Shown in pieces: positions 56,347 to 64,000 of a DNA stretch of 64,000 nt (position 1 is its first letter; every line of letters begins with the position of its first letter). Below the pieces are notes generated by a model. The model was not told the DNA's origin, ran no database searches, and saw only the letters and a program-made list of their open reading frames with translations. The DNA lies in assembly GCF_009720385.1 (NCBI RefSeq), contig NZ_WARX01000035.1:49728-113727 (forward strand), written 5' to 3'. The stretch is from Catellatospora vulcania. Lineage in GTDB: Bacteria > Actinomycetota > Actinomycetes > Mycobacteriales > Micromonosporaceae. The translations under genes were made by a program, and so were the position numbers.

Positions 56347-57567
56347 TCACCGGGCCCGGAACACCCATGCCCGCAGCAGGGTGAACCGGGCCAGCGTGGC
56401 GGCCAGGTTCGCGCCGACCAGCACGGCGGCCTCGACCCCGGATCCGGCCGGGCCCGGGGCCAGGTGCAGCAGGGCCAGCGAGCCGCTGGTCAGCACCAGG
56501 CCGAGCCCGAACACCAGCAGGCCCTGCGCCTGGTGGCGCAACCGGTCGGCGGACCCGCGGATGCCGAACGTCAGCCGCCGGTTCGCCGAGGTGTTCGCGA
56601 CCACGGTCACCAGCAGCGCCACCAGGTTCGCGGCCTGCGCCCCGAGCCCCGGCCGGGCCAGCGCGAACAGCAGCAGGTACGCGAGCGTGCTGGCCAGGCC
56701 CACCAACCCGAACCGCACCACCTGCCGCAGCAGGCGGCCGTGCGGGTCGGCGGGCGGGGTCGACGGTGTGCGGCCGAGTTGCTCGCGCAGCCGGGCCAGC
56801 GGCAGCGAGCCGGTCAGCAGCGCCCGACCCAGCCGGGCCACCCCGCGCAGGTCGGCCAGCACGGTGGCGACGATGTCGACGCGGCTGTCCGGATCGTCGA
56901 CCCAGTCCACCGGCACCTCGTGGATGCGAGCCCCCGCGTTCTGGGCCAGCACCAGCAGCTCGGTGTCGAAGAACCAGCCGGTGTCCTCGACCAGCGGCAG
57001 CAGCTCACGGGCCACGTCGGCGCGGATCGCCTTGAACCCGCACTGCGCGTCGGAGAACGACGCGGCCAGCGTCCCGCGCAGCAGCAGGTTGTAGCAGCGG
57101 GAGATGACCTCGCGTTTCGCGCCGCGTACCACCCGGGACTGGGCGGCCAGGCGGGTGCCGATGGCCAGGTCGGAGTGGCCGGACACGAGCGGGGCGAGCA
57201 GCGGCGGCAGTGCCGCCAGGTCGGTGGACAGGTCCACGTCGAGGTAGGCCAGCACCGCCGCGTCCGAGGTGGACCAGACGTGGTGCAGCGCCCAGCCGCG
57301 GCCCTTCTGCTCCAGGCGGACCACCCTGACCTCGGGCAGTTCGGCCGCGAGCCGCGCGGCGACCTGCGGGGTGGCGTCCACGCTGGCGTTGTCGGTCACC
57401 GTGATGCGGAACCGGTAGGGCAGGTGCGCGGCGAGGTAGTCGTGCAGCCGCCGTACGCACGGTTCGAGATCGGTCTGCTCGTTGTAGACGGGCACCACCA
57501 GGTCGAGCAGCGGGGCGGCCGGGCCGGGCGTGACCGGGGCGCGGCGGGCCAGTGTCGGGGCGGTCAT
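56347..57567 (-). CDS. Family 2 glycosyltransferase with C-terminal GtrA domain
   Basis: The 406-residue protein combines two modules. The N-terminal GT-A fold has LDLVVPVYNEQTDLEPCVRR near residue 21, YLDVDLSTDLAALPPLLAPL near 108 (DxD metal site) and FSDAQCGFKAIRADVAREL near 169, like a polyprenyl-phosphate sugar transferase. From about 285 a GtrA-type domain of four helices begins (RFGLVGLASTLAYLLLFALA and others). GtrA proteins assist lipid-linked sugar flipping, so the fused protein probably makes and moves a prenyl-phosphate sugar. Its ATG overlaps the end of the GT39 gene by 4 bp, so the two are cotranslated. Confidence 0.9.
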   Translation of the reverse strand: MTAPTLARRAPVTPGPAAPLLDLVVPVYNEQTDLEPCVRRLHDYLAAHLPYRFRITVTDNASVDATPQVAARLAAELPEVRVVRLEQKGRGWALHHVWSTSDAAVLAYLDVDLSTDLAALPPLLAPLVSGHSDLAIGTRLAAQSRVVRGAKREVISRCYNLLLRGTLAASFSDAQCGFKAIRADVARELLPLVEDTGWFFDTELLVLAQNAGARIHEVPVDWVDDPDSRVDIVATVLADLRGVARLGRALLTGSLPLARLREQLGRTPSTPPADPHGRLLRQVVRFGLVGLASTLAYLLLFALARPGLGAQAANLVALLVTVVANTSANRRLTFGIRGSADRLRHQAQGLLVFGLGLVLTSGSLALLHLAPGPAGSGVEAAVLVGANLAATLARFTLLRAWVFRAR

Positions 57568-59762
57568 GACGCCTGCTTCGTGAGGTCGTACACGGTCTGC
57601 CCGCCGACGGTGGAGGCCTGGTAGTGCCCGGTCACCCAGGTCGCGATCTGCGCCGAGACCGCACTGCCGGAGCCCGCGCCGAACCCGGAGCCGCCGACGA
57701 ACCAGTGAATGCGGCCCTGGCCCACCCATTGCTGGAACTGCGCCAGCGACGGGGCGTCGTCGGAGCCGTTGAACCCGCCGATCGCCATCACCGGCAGGCC
57801 GGTGCCGAGCTGCAGCCCGGCGGCGTTGTTCGCGCCGACGGTCGCGGCGACCCAGTCGTAGCGGTCGGCATCGGCCACCAGGGCCTGCTTCAGCTCGGCG
57901 TTCGGCGTGCTCGCCCCGAGCAGCCCGCCCATGCCGCCGCGACCGCCCGTGCCACCGGGCCGCTGCCCGCGCCCGGCCTGCCCGGTGACACCGCCGGCCT
58001 GGCCCGTGCCGTTCTGGCCGGCACTGTTCTGGCCCGCACTGTGCTGGCCGGTGCCGTTCGGCGCGGCGCCGTCGGGAGCGGACCCGCCCGGTGCGGTGCC
58101 GGTCTGACCGGGTGCCACGCCGCCGTTCTGACCACGCATGCCGCCGGGACCGCCGCCGAAGCCACCCGGATTGCCGCCCCGGCCGGGGAATCCGCCCGTG
58201 CCGCCGGTCACCGCCGGTCCCGCGGTGGGGATCGCGCCGGTGTGCGCCGAGGCCGCCGTCTGCAGCGCGTACGCCCCGGGTCCGGCCAGACCCACCGCCA
58301 GCGCGAGGCTGACCACGGCCCGGCGTGCCCAGACCGACCGCAGCGTCGCGGGCAGCAGTGTCGCCGCCGGCATCAGGCAGCCCAGGGCCAGCCCGCCGAT
58401 GAGCACCGCCCAGCGCAGCCACGGCACGAAGTCGGGACTGAACCCCAGCAGGGTGTACGACCACCAGCCGGTGCCCGCCACGACCAGCGCCGCGACCGCC
58501 CGCGCCCAGGCCGCCTCGCGCAGCCGCCACAGCAGCACCGCGCCCGCGCCGGTCAGCGCGCCGATCGCCGGGGCCAGCGCGACGGTGTAGTAGGCGTGGA
58601 AGATGCCGGCCATGAAGCTGAACACCGCCGCGGTGACCAGCAGCCAGCCGCCCCACAGCAGGAACCCGGCCCGCACCCGGTCGGTGCGCGGGCGCCGCCA
58701 CGTCGCGTAGACCCCGGCCGCGAGCAGCAGCAGCGCGGCCGGGAACAGCCACGTCGACTGGCCGCCCAAATCCGTCCCGAACAGCCGCAGCCAGCCGGTC
58801 TCGCCCCAGCCGCCTGCGCCGCCGACGCTGCCGACCTCCTCGCCGGTGAGCCGGCCGACGCCGTTGTAGCCCAGGGTCAGCTCCAGGATGCTGTTGTCCT
58901 GCGTGCCGCCGATGTAGGGACGCGAGTCCGCGGGCCACAGCTCGACGATCAGCACCCACCAGCCGGCGGCGGCGACCATCGCCCCGGCCGCGGCGGCGAG
59001 CTGCCACAGCCGCCGGCCCAGCTTCGGCGGCCCGAACAGCAGGTAGACGAGGCCGAACGCGGGGAGCACCAGCACCGCCTGGAGCATCTTGGCCAGGTAC
59101 GCGAAGCCGACCGCGCCCCCGGCGAGCAGCAGCCAGCGGGTCTGCCCGCGCTCCATCGCGCGCGACAGCGCCCACGCGCCGAGCACCAGCATCACGACCA
59201 GCAGCGCGTCGGGGTTGTTGAAGCGGAACATCATCACCGCGACCGGCGTCGTCGCCATGACCGCGCCCGCGATCAGCCCCGCCGCCTGCCCGGCCCAGCG
59301 GCGCACGGTGTCGTACAGCAGCCCGACCGCGGCGACGCCGCACAGCGCCTGGGGCAGCAGCAGCGCGAACGAGTTCACCCCGAACACCCGGGCCGACAGG
59401 CCCATCAGCCACAGCGCGGCCGGGGTCTTGTCGACGGTGATGAAGTTCGACGCGTCCAGCGAGCCGAAGAAGAACGCCTTCCAGTCGGCGGACGCGGCCT
59501 GCGCGGCGGCCGAGTAGTACGGGTTGGCCCACCCCGACCGCGACAGCCCGATCAGGTACAGCGCGGCCGTCGCCACCAGCAGCAGGGCGGGCGGCCCCCA
59601 CTGCCGCCAGGGCGCCGTACGCCCGGCGCCGTCGTGCGACGCGGCCTCAGGCTCCGCTGTCGCGGGCTCCGCGTCGTACGGCTCGGCAGCTCGCGCAGCG
59701 GCTCCGGGCTCCACCCCCACGCCGGGTCCTGCCTGCGAAAAGTCCTGCTCCATGGTGGTCAT
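57564..59762 (-). CDS. GT39-family membrane glycosyltransferase (ArnT/PMT-like)
   Basis: The 732-residue integral membrane protein has an N-terminal cytoplasmic part, about ten or more helices and the typical periplasmic loop opening WANPYYSAAAQAASADWKAF near residue 75 (GT39 acidic/aromatic region). FITVDKTPAALWLMGL follows near 111. A Gly/Pro/Ala/Asn-rich low-complexity stretch covers about 525-620, and the C-terminal domain with GTGLPVMAIGGFNGSDDAPS is probably extracytoplasmic. Members use polyprenyl-phosphate sugars as donors, matching the downstream GT2-GtrA gene. The acceptor is unknown. Confidence 0.9.
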   Translation of the reverse strand: MTTMEQDFSQAGPGVGVEPGAAARAAEPYDAEPATAEPEAASHDGAGRTAPWRQWGPPALLLVATAALYLIGLSRSGWANPYYSAAAQAASADWKAFFFGSLDASNFITVDKTPAALWLMGLSARVFGVNSFALLLPQALCGVAAVGLLYDTVRRWAGQAAGLIAGAVMATTPVAVMMFRFNNPDALLVVMLVLGAWALSRAMERGQTRWLLLAGGAVGFAYLAKMLQAVLVLPAFGLVYLLFGPPKLGRRLWQLAAAAGAMVAAAGWWVLIVELWPADSRPYIGGTQDNSILELTLGYNGVGRLTGEEVGSVGGAGGWGETGWLRLFGTDLGGQSTWLFPAALLLLAAGVYATWRRPRTDRVRAGFLLWGGWLLVTAAVFSFMAGIFHAYYTVALAPAIGALTGAGAVLLWRLREAAWARAVAALVVAGTGWWSYTLLGFSPDFVPWLRWAVLIGGLALGCLMPAATLLPATLRSVWARRAVVSLALAVGLAGPGAYALQTAASAHTGAIPTAGPAVTGGTGGFPGRGGNPGGFGGGPGGMRGQNGGVAPGQTGTAPGGSAPDGAAPNGTGQHSAGQNSAGQNGTGQAGGVTGQAGRGQRPGGTGGRGGMGGLLGASTPNAELKQALVADADRYDWVAATVGANNAAGLQLGTGLPVMAIGGFNGSDDAPSLAQFQQWVGQGRIHWFVGGSGFGAGSGSAVSAQIATWVTGHYQASTVGGQTVYDLTKQAS

Positions 59763-59841
59763 GGGACCACGTTGGCAGCGCTACCTCGGCGAACCGTCGA
59801 CCCACCCTGAATGTCGCCTGAGCATCGGCTCCGGGTTCCGC

Positions 59842-59916
59842 GATCGTCCGACTTCCCAGGCAGACGGTCGTATGCGGAGTCGAGATACGCACACCTGCCG
59901 GGCAAGTCGGACGATC
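59842..59916. repeat. 78-bp structured palindrome, copy A3
   Basis: Outer arms GATCGTCCGACTT... (from 59842) and ...AAGTCGGACGATC (to 59916) pair almost perfectly. The inner core GAGATACGCACACCTGCCGG is close to that of A1. It lies in the 206-bp gap between the GT39 start and the kinase stop on the minus strand, 47 bp beyond the kinase gene's 3' end. Confidence 0.85.
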
Positions 59917-59968
59917 ATCGGGCCGTGGCCGGACTGGCGCGCGCGGTGCCGGTCAGGCGCGGTGCCGG

Positions 59969-60583
59969 TCAGGTGCGGTGCAGGCGCAGGTCGGCGCGGT
60001 GCGCGGTGGCCTCTACGAGGCGGGCGTTGGCCTCGTCGCTGCGGTGCACCCAGTCGTGGGCGGCGGCGGGGTCCAGGCCTTTGGCGTGCTGGCGGGCGAG
60101 CAGGCCGTCGACCCGCGGCCCGTCGTCAGCCGACAGGTAGACCGCGAGGTCGAGCAGCTGCCGGACGCGTTCCCAGGGCGGGGTGTCCAGCAGCAGGTAG
60201 TTGCCCTCGGTGACGATCACCTCGGTGTCCGGCGGGACGGGGATCGCCCCGGCGACGGGCTCGTTGAGCACGTGGTCGAACGTCGGCGCGTAAACCGTCT
60301 CGCCGGTCGTCTCCCGCAGGCGGCGCAGCAGCGCGGCGTAGCCGGCCGCGTCGAAGGTGTCCGGCGCGCCCTTGCGGTCGGCCCGGCCGAGCCGCCGCAG
60401 CTCCGTGTTGGCCAGGTGGAACCCGTCCATCGGCACGACCACGGTGTGGTCGAGTTCGGCGGCGAGTTCCAGGGCGAGGGTGGACTTGCCCGCGCCGGGC
60501 GCGCCGGCGATGCCGACCAGCAGCCGGCCCGGCCGGGCCGCGCGCAGCCGGGCCACTTCGTCGAGCAGCGTCGTGAGCATCAC
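59969..60583 (-). CDS. P-loop nucleoside/nucleotide kinase-like protein
   Basis: The 204-residue protein belongs to the uridine-kinase/phosphoribulokinase-like P-loop kinases. LVGIAGAPGAGKSTLALELA near residue 22 is Walker A, VVVPMDGFHLANTELRRLGR near 49 carries the substrate Asp, and VIVTEGNYLLLDTPPWERVR near 126 is the catalytic and lid region. Many such proteins phosphorylate fructose or nucleosides, so the substrate is open. The gene is 10 bp downstream of the PLP lyase gene on the same strand, so the two may be in one transcript. Palindrome A3 follows it. Confidence 0.85.
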   Translation of the reverse strand: MMLTTLLDEVARLRAARPGRLLVGIAGAPGAGKSTLALELAAELDHTVVVPMDGFHLANTELRRLGRADRKGAPDTFDAAGYAALLRRLRETTGETVYAPTFDHVLNEPVAGAIPVPPDTEVIVTEGNYLLLDTPPWERVRQLLDLAVYLSADDGPRVDGLLARQHAKGLDPAAAHDWVHRSDEANARLVEATAHRADLRLHRT

Positions 60584-60593
60584 GGCCAGTCTC

Positions 60594-61706
60594 TCAGCCC
60601 TCTGCCGCGGCGGCGAGTTCGAGCAGGGCGAGCCCGGCCGCGGTGACGTCGGCGGCGGTCCACTCCAGCGCCGGGGCGGCCACGGTGACCTCGGTCATCG
60701 CCAGGCCCGGGGACCGGTCGGTGAACGAGTTGGCGAACCAGGTCTTCTGCTGCTCGGCCAGGGTCAGCACGGCCTGGTTGAGCGCCGCGGCCGGGCCGGG
60801 CAGCCACAGCTGGAACTGGTGGGTGTGCGGCTCGTGCGGGAACACCCGCGCGCCGGGCAGCTCCGCCAGCGCCGCGGCGACGGTCTTGGCGTGGGCGACG
60901 TACTCGCTCAGGCGGGGCAGCTCGCGGTCGAGCCCGGCGAGCGCGGCCAGCACCATGGGCCACTGCTGGAAGAGCTGCCCGCCGTAGCGGTGCCGCCAGG
61001 CGCGCGCCTGCGCGGTGAAGTCCTCGGTCCCGGCCAGCAGCGCGCCGGACAGCCCGCCGAGCGTCTTGTACAGCGAGACGTAGACGCTGTCGGCCAGCCC
61101 CGCCACGGTCGGCAGGTCGCGGCCCAGGTGGAACACCGACTCCCAGAGCCGGGCCCCGTCGAAGTGCACCTTCGCCCCGCGCGAGCGGGCCGCCGCGACC
61201 AGGGCGTTCAGCTCGTCCCAGGTGGGCAGCACGAAACCGGCGTCGCGCAGCGGCAGCTCGACGAGCAGCGTGCCGAAGGGCTCGTCGAGGTCGCGTACCT
61301 CCTGCGCGGTGGGCTGGCGCGGTTCGGTGGTCGGCCACACGCCGCGCAGCCCGGTCAGCGTCTGGTACGCCTTGCGCTCGTGCACCTCCAGGTGCCCGAG
61401 CGGGTGCAGGGCCACCGCCCGGTTGCCGGTGCGCTCGGCCCAGCAGCGCAGCGCCACCTGCTGGGCCATGGTGCCGGTCGGGAAGAACACCGCGTCGGGT
61501 TTGCCGAGCAGCCCGGCGACCCGCCGCTCCAGCGCCGTGACCGGGCCGCCGCCGTAGAAGTCGGGGCGGCCGTCGAGGCCGTCGTAGTCGACGGCGGCGA
61601 GGTCCGCGAGCCTTTCCCGCAGGGACGGTGTGCGGTGCCCGGACAGGATCCGGTCGCAGCCGCGCATGAAACGCCAGCGTCGTTCCGCGGGATCCTCAGC
61701 AGCCAT
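60594..61706 (-). CDS. PLP-dependent beta-eliminating lyase/threonine aldolase-like enzyme
   Basis: The 370-residue protein has a fold-type I PLP layout of the threonine-aldolase/beta-eliminating lyase group. VFFPTGTMAQQVALRCWAER near residue 73 is the PLP phosphate and ring region, AKVHFDGARLWESVFHLGRD near 174 holds the PLP-nitrogen Asp, and SVYVSLYKTLGGLSGALLAG near 206 carries the Schiff-base Lys. The N-terminal FMRGCDRILSGHRTPSLRE is a substrate-loop-like lead. L-threonine aldolase cleaves threonine to glycine and acetaldehyde, but other amino acids are possible substrates. Confidence 0.85.
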   Translation of the reverse strand: MAAEDPAERRWRFMRGCDRILSGHRTPSLRERLADLAAVDYDGLDGRPDFYGGGPVTALERRVAGLLGKPDAVFFPTGTMAQQVALRCWAERTGNRAVALHPLGHLEVHERKAYQTLTGLRGVWPTTEPRQPTAQEVRDLDEPFGTLLVELPLRDAGFVLPTWDELNALVAAARSRGAKVHFDGARLWESVFHLGRDLPTVAGLADSVYVSLYKTLGGLSGALLAGTEDFTAQARAWRHRYGGQLFQQWPMVLAALAGLDRELPRLSEYVAHAKTVAAALAELPGARVFPHEPHTHQFQLWLPGPAAALNQAVLTLAEQQKTWFANSFTDRSPGLAMTEVTVAAPALEWTAADVTAAGLALLELAAAAEG

Positions 61707-61752
61707 CGGGCCATGATGCCACCACCCGGCACGCCGCAGGCCACGGCCACCG

Positions 61753-61977
61753 TCAGTCGGCGTCCCCGGGGTACTGGAACACGTCGTCGAGCGGCAGTTT
61801 GAACACCCGGGCGATCTGGAACGCCATCTCCAGCGACGGCGAGTAGCGCCCCTGCTCGATGGCGATCACGGTCTGCCGGGTGACGCCGACCCGTTCGGCC
61901 AGCTCGGCCTGGGTCATCTCGCCGTGTTCGAGGCGCAGCACCCGGATGCGGTTGGTGACGCGGGTGGGCTTAACCAT
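61753..61977 (-). CDS. XRE-family helix-turn-helix regulator
   Basis: The 74-residue protein is a single HTH_3 domain: RIRVLRLEHGEMTQAELAER, then VGVTRQTVIAIEQGRYSPSL and FQIARVFKLPLDDVFQYPGD. It overlaps the membrane-protein gene by 8 bp and is translated with it. This YozG-like arrangement (HTH plus a four-helix membrane partner) is common. Two inverted GTAAAGAAT/ATTCTTTAC-type sites upstream of the membrane gene are the probable targets, implying autoregulation. Confidence 0.92.
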   Translation of the reverse strand: MVKPTRVTNRIRVLRLEHGEMTQAELAERVGVTRQTVIAIEQGRYSPSLEMAFQIARVFKLPLDDVFQYPGDAD

Positions 61978-62443
61978 GGAACGCCCCGCGGTACGCACGG
62001 ATCTTCGCGACGGCGCCCCAGGTCGTGCCGACGGCCCCGAGCAGGAACAGGACGTTGCCGATCCAGAACTGGTCTGCCCGCACCATGGCCAGCACCAGCA
62101 CCGCGCCGGCCCCGACCCCGAGCACGGCCTGGGCGATGCGGTCGCCGTGGCGGACGATCTGCCGGTCGCGGACATCGGTCTCGGTGTGGTTGTCCCGGGC
62201 GAGCATGGCCGACACGATCGAGCCGAGGATCGAGCCGACGATGGTCGCGCCGATGGCCCACAGCATCGGCGTCACCCAGGCGATCTCCGCCGCGGGCTGC
62301 CGCCACAGCCGCGGGACCACCACGGCGAAGTAGGCCAGGGTCGTGACGGGCACCAGGACCGCCATCCACCAGGTGTTGCGTTCCTCGAAGGTGGTCGGGA
62401 CGCGGTCGTCGTCGGCCGTGGGCGCGGGTTTGCACGAGGTCAT
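61970..62443 (-). CDS. Four-helix membrane protein paired with the XRE regulator
   Basis: The 157-residue protein has four hydrophobic helices (WWMAVLVPVTTLAYFAVVV, VTPMLWAIGATIVGSILGSI, RIAQAVLGVGAGAVLVLAM and FWIGNVLFLLGAVGTTWGA), a pattern of the DUF2178-like partners of YozG-type HTH proteins. GGGAGG lies 11 nt before the ATG at 62443. It overlaps the regulator gene and the pair has its own operator. Function of the membrane protein is unknown; a sensor or anti-regulator role is plausible. Confidence 0.85.
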   Translation of the reverse strand: MTSCKPAPTADDDRVPTTFEERNTWWMAVLVPVTTLAYFAVVVPRLWRQPAAEIAWVTPMLWAIGATIVGSILGSIVSAMLARDNHTETDVRDRQIVRHGDRIAQAVLGVGAGAVLVLAMVRADQFWIGNVLFLLGAVGTTWGAVAKIRAYRGAFHG

Positions 62444-62472
62444 GGCGGGGTCCCTCCCGGTCGGCCCGTGAT

Positions 62473-62488
62473 GTAAAGAATTCTTGAC
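62473..62488. promoter_or_regulatory. Putative XRE operator, half-site 1
   Basis: GTAAAGAATTCTTGAC contains the perfect palindrome AAGAATTCTT and lies 30 bp before the membrane-protein ATG. It is matched by an inverted copy at 62518-62533. Confidence 0.6.
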
Positions 62489-62517
62489 ACCACCGGGCAC
62501 GACCGAGCGTAGCCGAT

Positions 62518-62533
62518 GTCAGCCATTCTTTAC
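62518..62533. promoter_or_regulatory. Putative XRE operator, half-site 2 (inverted)
   Basis: GTCAGCCATTCTTTAC is the inverted relative of GTAAAGAATTCTTGAC at 62473-62488 (GTAAAGAAT/ATTCTTTAC and TTGAC/GTCA conserved). The two sites are 29 bp apart, within the promoter region. Confidence 0.55.
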
Positions 62534-62548
62534 CTCACCAGGGCCGCG

Positions 62549-62644
62549 TCACCGTCTGCCGAACATCCAGCGGATGGCGGCCACAAGCAGCGCGATGCCG
62601 AGGACGGTGCCGAACACGCCGGCGTACACCTGTTCGCTGGACAC
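62549..62644 (-). CDS. Tiny single-helix membrane protein
   Basis: A GTG at 62644 would give a 31-residue product, SSEQVYAGVFGTVLGIALLV followed by AAIRWMFGRR, one helix with a basic end. GGTGGG lies just before it. Such very short membrane proteins are real in many bacteria but easily predicted by chance. It is upstream of the XRE operator sites. Confidence 0.4.
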   Translation of the reverse strand: MSSEQVYAGVFGTVLGIALLVAAIRWMFGRR

Positions 62645-62831
62645 ACGCCCACCATAGTGAGCACGGGCCCGTTCCGCCGCCACCACGCGGCCGGGCGCGG
62701 CGGCACCGATCCGCCCGAAACGCCTTTGTGCAGGCCAACCGGCCCAAGCCGAGCGCCGCGAGGGCGACAATGGCAGGGGCGGCACGCGACCTGACGGCGT
62801 GTCGGCACGTCACTGCCGGGAGGCCGGACCG

Positions 62832-63080
62832 ATGAGCACGAAGCACTGGACCGTCGACATCGCCATCGACGACGACGGCTCCGGCCGTACGCGGGCGCAC
62901 GCCCTCCTCACCACCGACGCGACGCCCACGCTGCGCGGCGACGGCAGCGCGGCCCGCAACCGGTTCGACGAGGACGTGCCGGAGATCGGCGACGAACTGG
63001 CCGCCGGCCGTGCCCTGGTGGAGCTGGGACAGCGGCTGCTCGCGCAGGCCGACGCCGACCTGGAGCGGACTCCCGCATGA
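62832..63080 (+). CDS. DUF1876 family protein
   Basis: The 82-residue protein has the double-stranded-RNA-binding-like fold of DUF1876: KHWTVDIAIDDDGSGRTRAH at the start, then ARNRFDEDVPEIGDELAAGR and ALVELGQRLLAQADADLE. Its role is unknown, and it is small and soluble. GGGAGG lies about 10 nt before the ATG at 62832. Its stop overlaps the flavodoxin gene by 4 bp, so the two are cotranslated. Confidence 0.9.
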   Translation: MSTKHWTVDIAIDDDGSGRTRAHALLTTDATPTLRGDGSAARNRFDEDVPEIGDELAAGRALVELGQRLLAQADADLERTPA

Positions 63081-63736
63081 CCACCGCTCCCGCTCCCGCC
63101 ACCGCCCCGACCACCGCGCCGCCGCTGCTGGAGCCGCCCTTGCAGCGCCTGGTCATGGCCCAGCTGGAGGAGCTGCCCGAGGCGCTGACCGGCCACACCG
63201 GCCCGCCGCGCCGCGTACTGGTGGCCGCGGCGTCGAAGTACGAGGCGACCGCCGAGATCGCCGACGCCGTCGCCAAGGTGCTCCAGGAGCGCGGGTTCGA
63301 GGCCGAAGCGGTGGAGATCGACCCGTCGGTGCAGGTCGACGGCTTCGACGCGTTCGTCATCGGCAGCGCGGTGTACTCCGGGCACTGGCTGCAACCGGCC
63401 CGCTGGTTCGTGCAGAGCCACGCCGCGGTGCTGGCGGCGCGGCCGGTGTGGCTGTTCTCCAGCGGCCCGGTCGGCGACCCGCCGATGCCCGACGAGGACC
63501 CGGTCGACGTCACCGCCATCGCCGAGGCCACCGGAGCCCGCGAGCACAAGGTGTTCGCCGGGCGGCTGGAGCACAGCCGCCTCAGCATCGCCGAGCAGGC
63601 CCTGGTCGTGGCGCTGCGCGCGCCCGAGGGCGACTTCCGGGACTGGGACGCGATCCGCGGCTGGGCCGGCGGCATCGCCGACGCGCTCACCGCGACCGGC
63701 CCGACCACCATCACCGGAACGATCAGCCTGGACTGA
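63077..63736 (+). CDS. Flavodoxin-domain protein
   Basis: The 219-residue protein has a Pro/Ala-rich N-terminus and then a flavodoxin fold. RRVLVAAASKYEATAEIADA near residue 45 is the FMN phosphate loop, VDGFDAFVIGSAVYSGHWLQ near 87 the isoalloxazine-binding loop, and VWLFSSGPVGDPPMPDEDPV near 124 the third contact. The shape is that of menaquinone-dependent protoporphyrinogen oxidase HemG-like proteins, but the actual partner is unknown. It follows the DUF1876 gene with a 4-bp overlap. A GGTCCGCGGACC palindrome lies just past its stop. Confidence 0.88.
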   Translation: MTTAPAPATAPTTAPPLLEPPLQRLVMAQLEELPEALTGHTGPPRRVLVAAASKYEATAEIADAVAKVLQERGFEAEAVEIDPSVQVDGFDAFVIGSAVYSGHWLQPARWFVQSHAAVLAARPVWLFSSGPVGDPPMPDEDPVDVTAIAEATGAREHKVFAGRLEHSRLSIAEQALVVALRAPEGDFRDWDAIRGWAGGIADALTATGPTTITGTISLD

Positions 63737-63864
63737 CCCGGTCCGCGGACCACACGGCGCCCCGGCGTGGGGCATCATCAACGGCATAACCACACCCCCG
63801 ACCTGAACCGCCGACGCGCACCCCCGCCGCCGGCCACCGCTCCGCACCCCCGGAGAAACCCCTC

Positions 63865-64000
63865 ATGACCGAGCACACCCGTCGACGTGCCCTGCTGGCC
63901 GGCGGCGCGGGCGTGGCCGCGCTGGCCACCGGCGGCCTCTGGCTGGCCGGACGCGGCGGCGCGGACCCCGGCGCGGCGGCGCTCTGGCACGACCCGCCCG
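63865..64000 (+). CDS. Partial CDS, Tat-signal protein
   Basis: The gene starts at ATG 63865 and runs off the right edge. The visible 45 residues, MTEHTRRRALLAGGAGVAAL and ATGGLWLAGRGGADPG, are a twin-arginine-type signal (TRRRALL) and hydrophobic core. The product is therefore probably exported folded. The functional part is outside the window. Confidence 0.7.
   Translation, partial: MTEHTRRRALLAGGAGVAALATGGLWLAGRGGADPGAAALWHDPP

Noticed and set aside
1..64000. tRNA, rRNA, insertion sequence or prophage genes
   Set aside because: None could be recognised on reading both strands; the palindromic elements carry no transposase.

Overview
The window is high-GC (roughly 70-75 percent) actinobacterial chromosome. 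The mycothiol gene mshC, the DUF3090/SCO1664-like pair, F420-type LLM oxidoreductases, Tat-dependent proteins and many leaderless TAnnnT starts point to the Actinomycetia. Gene content and the intergenic palindromes suggest Micromonosporaceae, but the genus cannot be fixed from the sequence. No tRNA, rRNA, CRISPR array, prophage or insertion sequence was recognised.

Layout. At 1-1340 lie the N-terminal part of a probable AspBHI/MspJI-like restriction enzyme (running off the left edge) and a frame-broken remnant of a membrane protein. At 1558-6789 is a conserved actinobacterial block: PAC2 protein, GntR regulator, small membrane protein, mshC, DUF3090 and SCO1664-like proteins. At 6843-13033 are a secreted RCC1-repeat protein, a GNAT enzyme and an SNF2 helicase/SWIM protein pair. 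At 13093-26711 thirteen minus-strand genes, mostly overlapping or within a few bases of each other, encode purine catabolism, and the divergent regulator pucR (26817-28394) stands at their head. At 28511-30324 an LLM oxidoreductase and a TetR regulator are divergent over two copies of a palindromic operator. The conserved block resumes at 30479-37941 with a phosphomutase-like protein, uppP, a second LLM enzyme, an acyltransferase, an aldo/keto reductase, DUF5703 and an M20 hydrolase. From 38053 to 64000 the genes are mixed: DUF3159, GNAT, APH-like kinase, an HSP18-type regulator, MFS transporter, Pol IV, nucleoside hydrolase, a membrane-embedded hydrolase-like protein, a secreted GDSL esterase, a LacI/ROK pair, a sigma-region-2/membrane fusion, lexA, two membrane glycosyltransferases, a P-loop kinase, a PLP lyase, an XRE/membrane-protein pair, DUF1876, a flavodoxin and a partial Tat-signal protein.

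How the genes work together. The purine locus contains the Moco enzyme (pucC/D/E) and its maturation factors (pucA/B), an 8-oxoguanine deaminase-like enzyme, uricase, HIU hydrolase, OHCU decarboxylase, allantoinase, allantoicase, an aldolase/citrate-lyase-like protein and malate synthase. This is nearly a complete route from hypoxanthine/xanthine to malate with release of urea and nitrogen. Only the ureidoglycolate-cleaving step has no recognisable gene.

The most unusual layer is the non-coding one. At least six families of palindromic elements lie mainly between convergent genes or at gene ends. One 78-bp family has three copies whose outer stems differ in sequence but remain paired, which indicates conserved structure. 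Another element sits in frame inside pucR. Its 21-bp arms are themselves hairpins, the same architecture as an element inside the purine operon.
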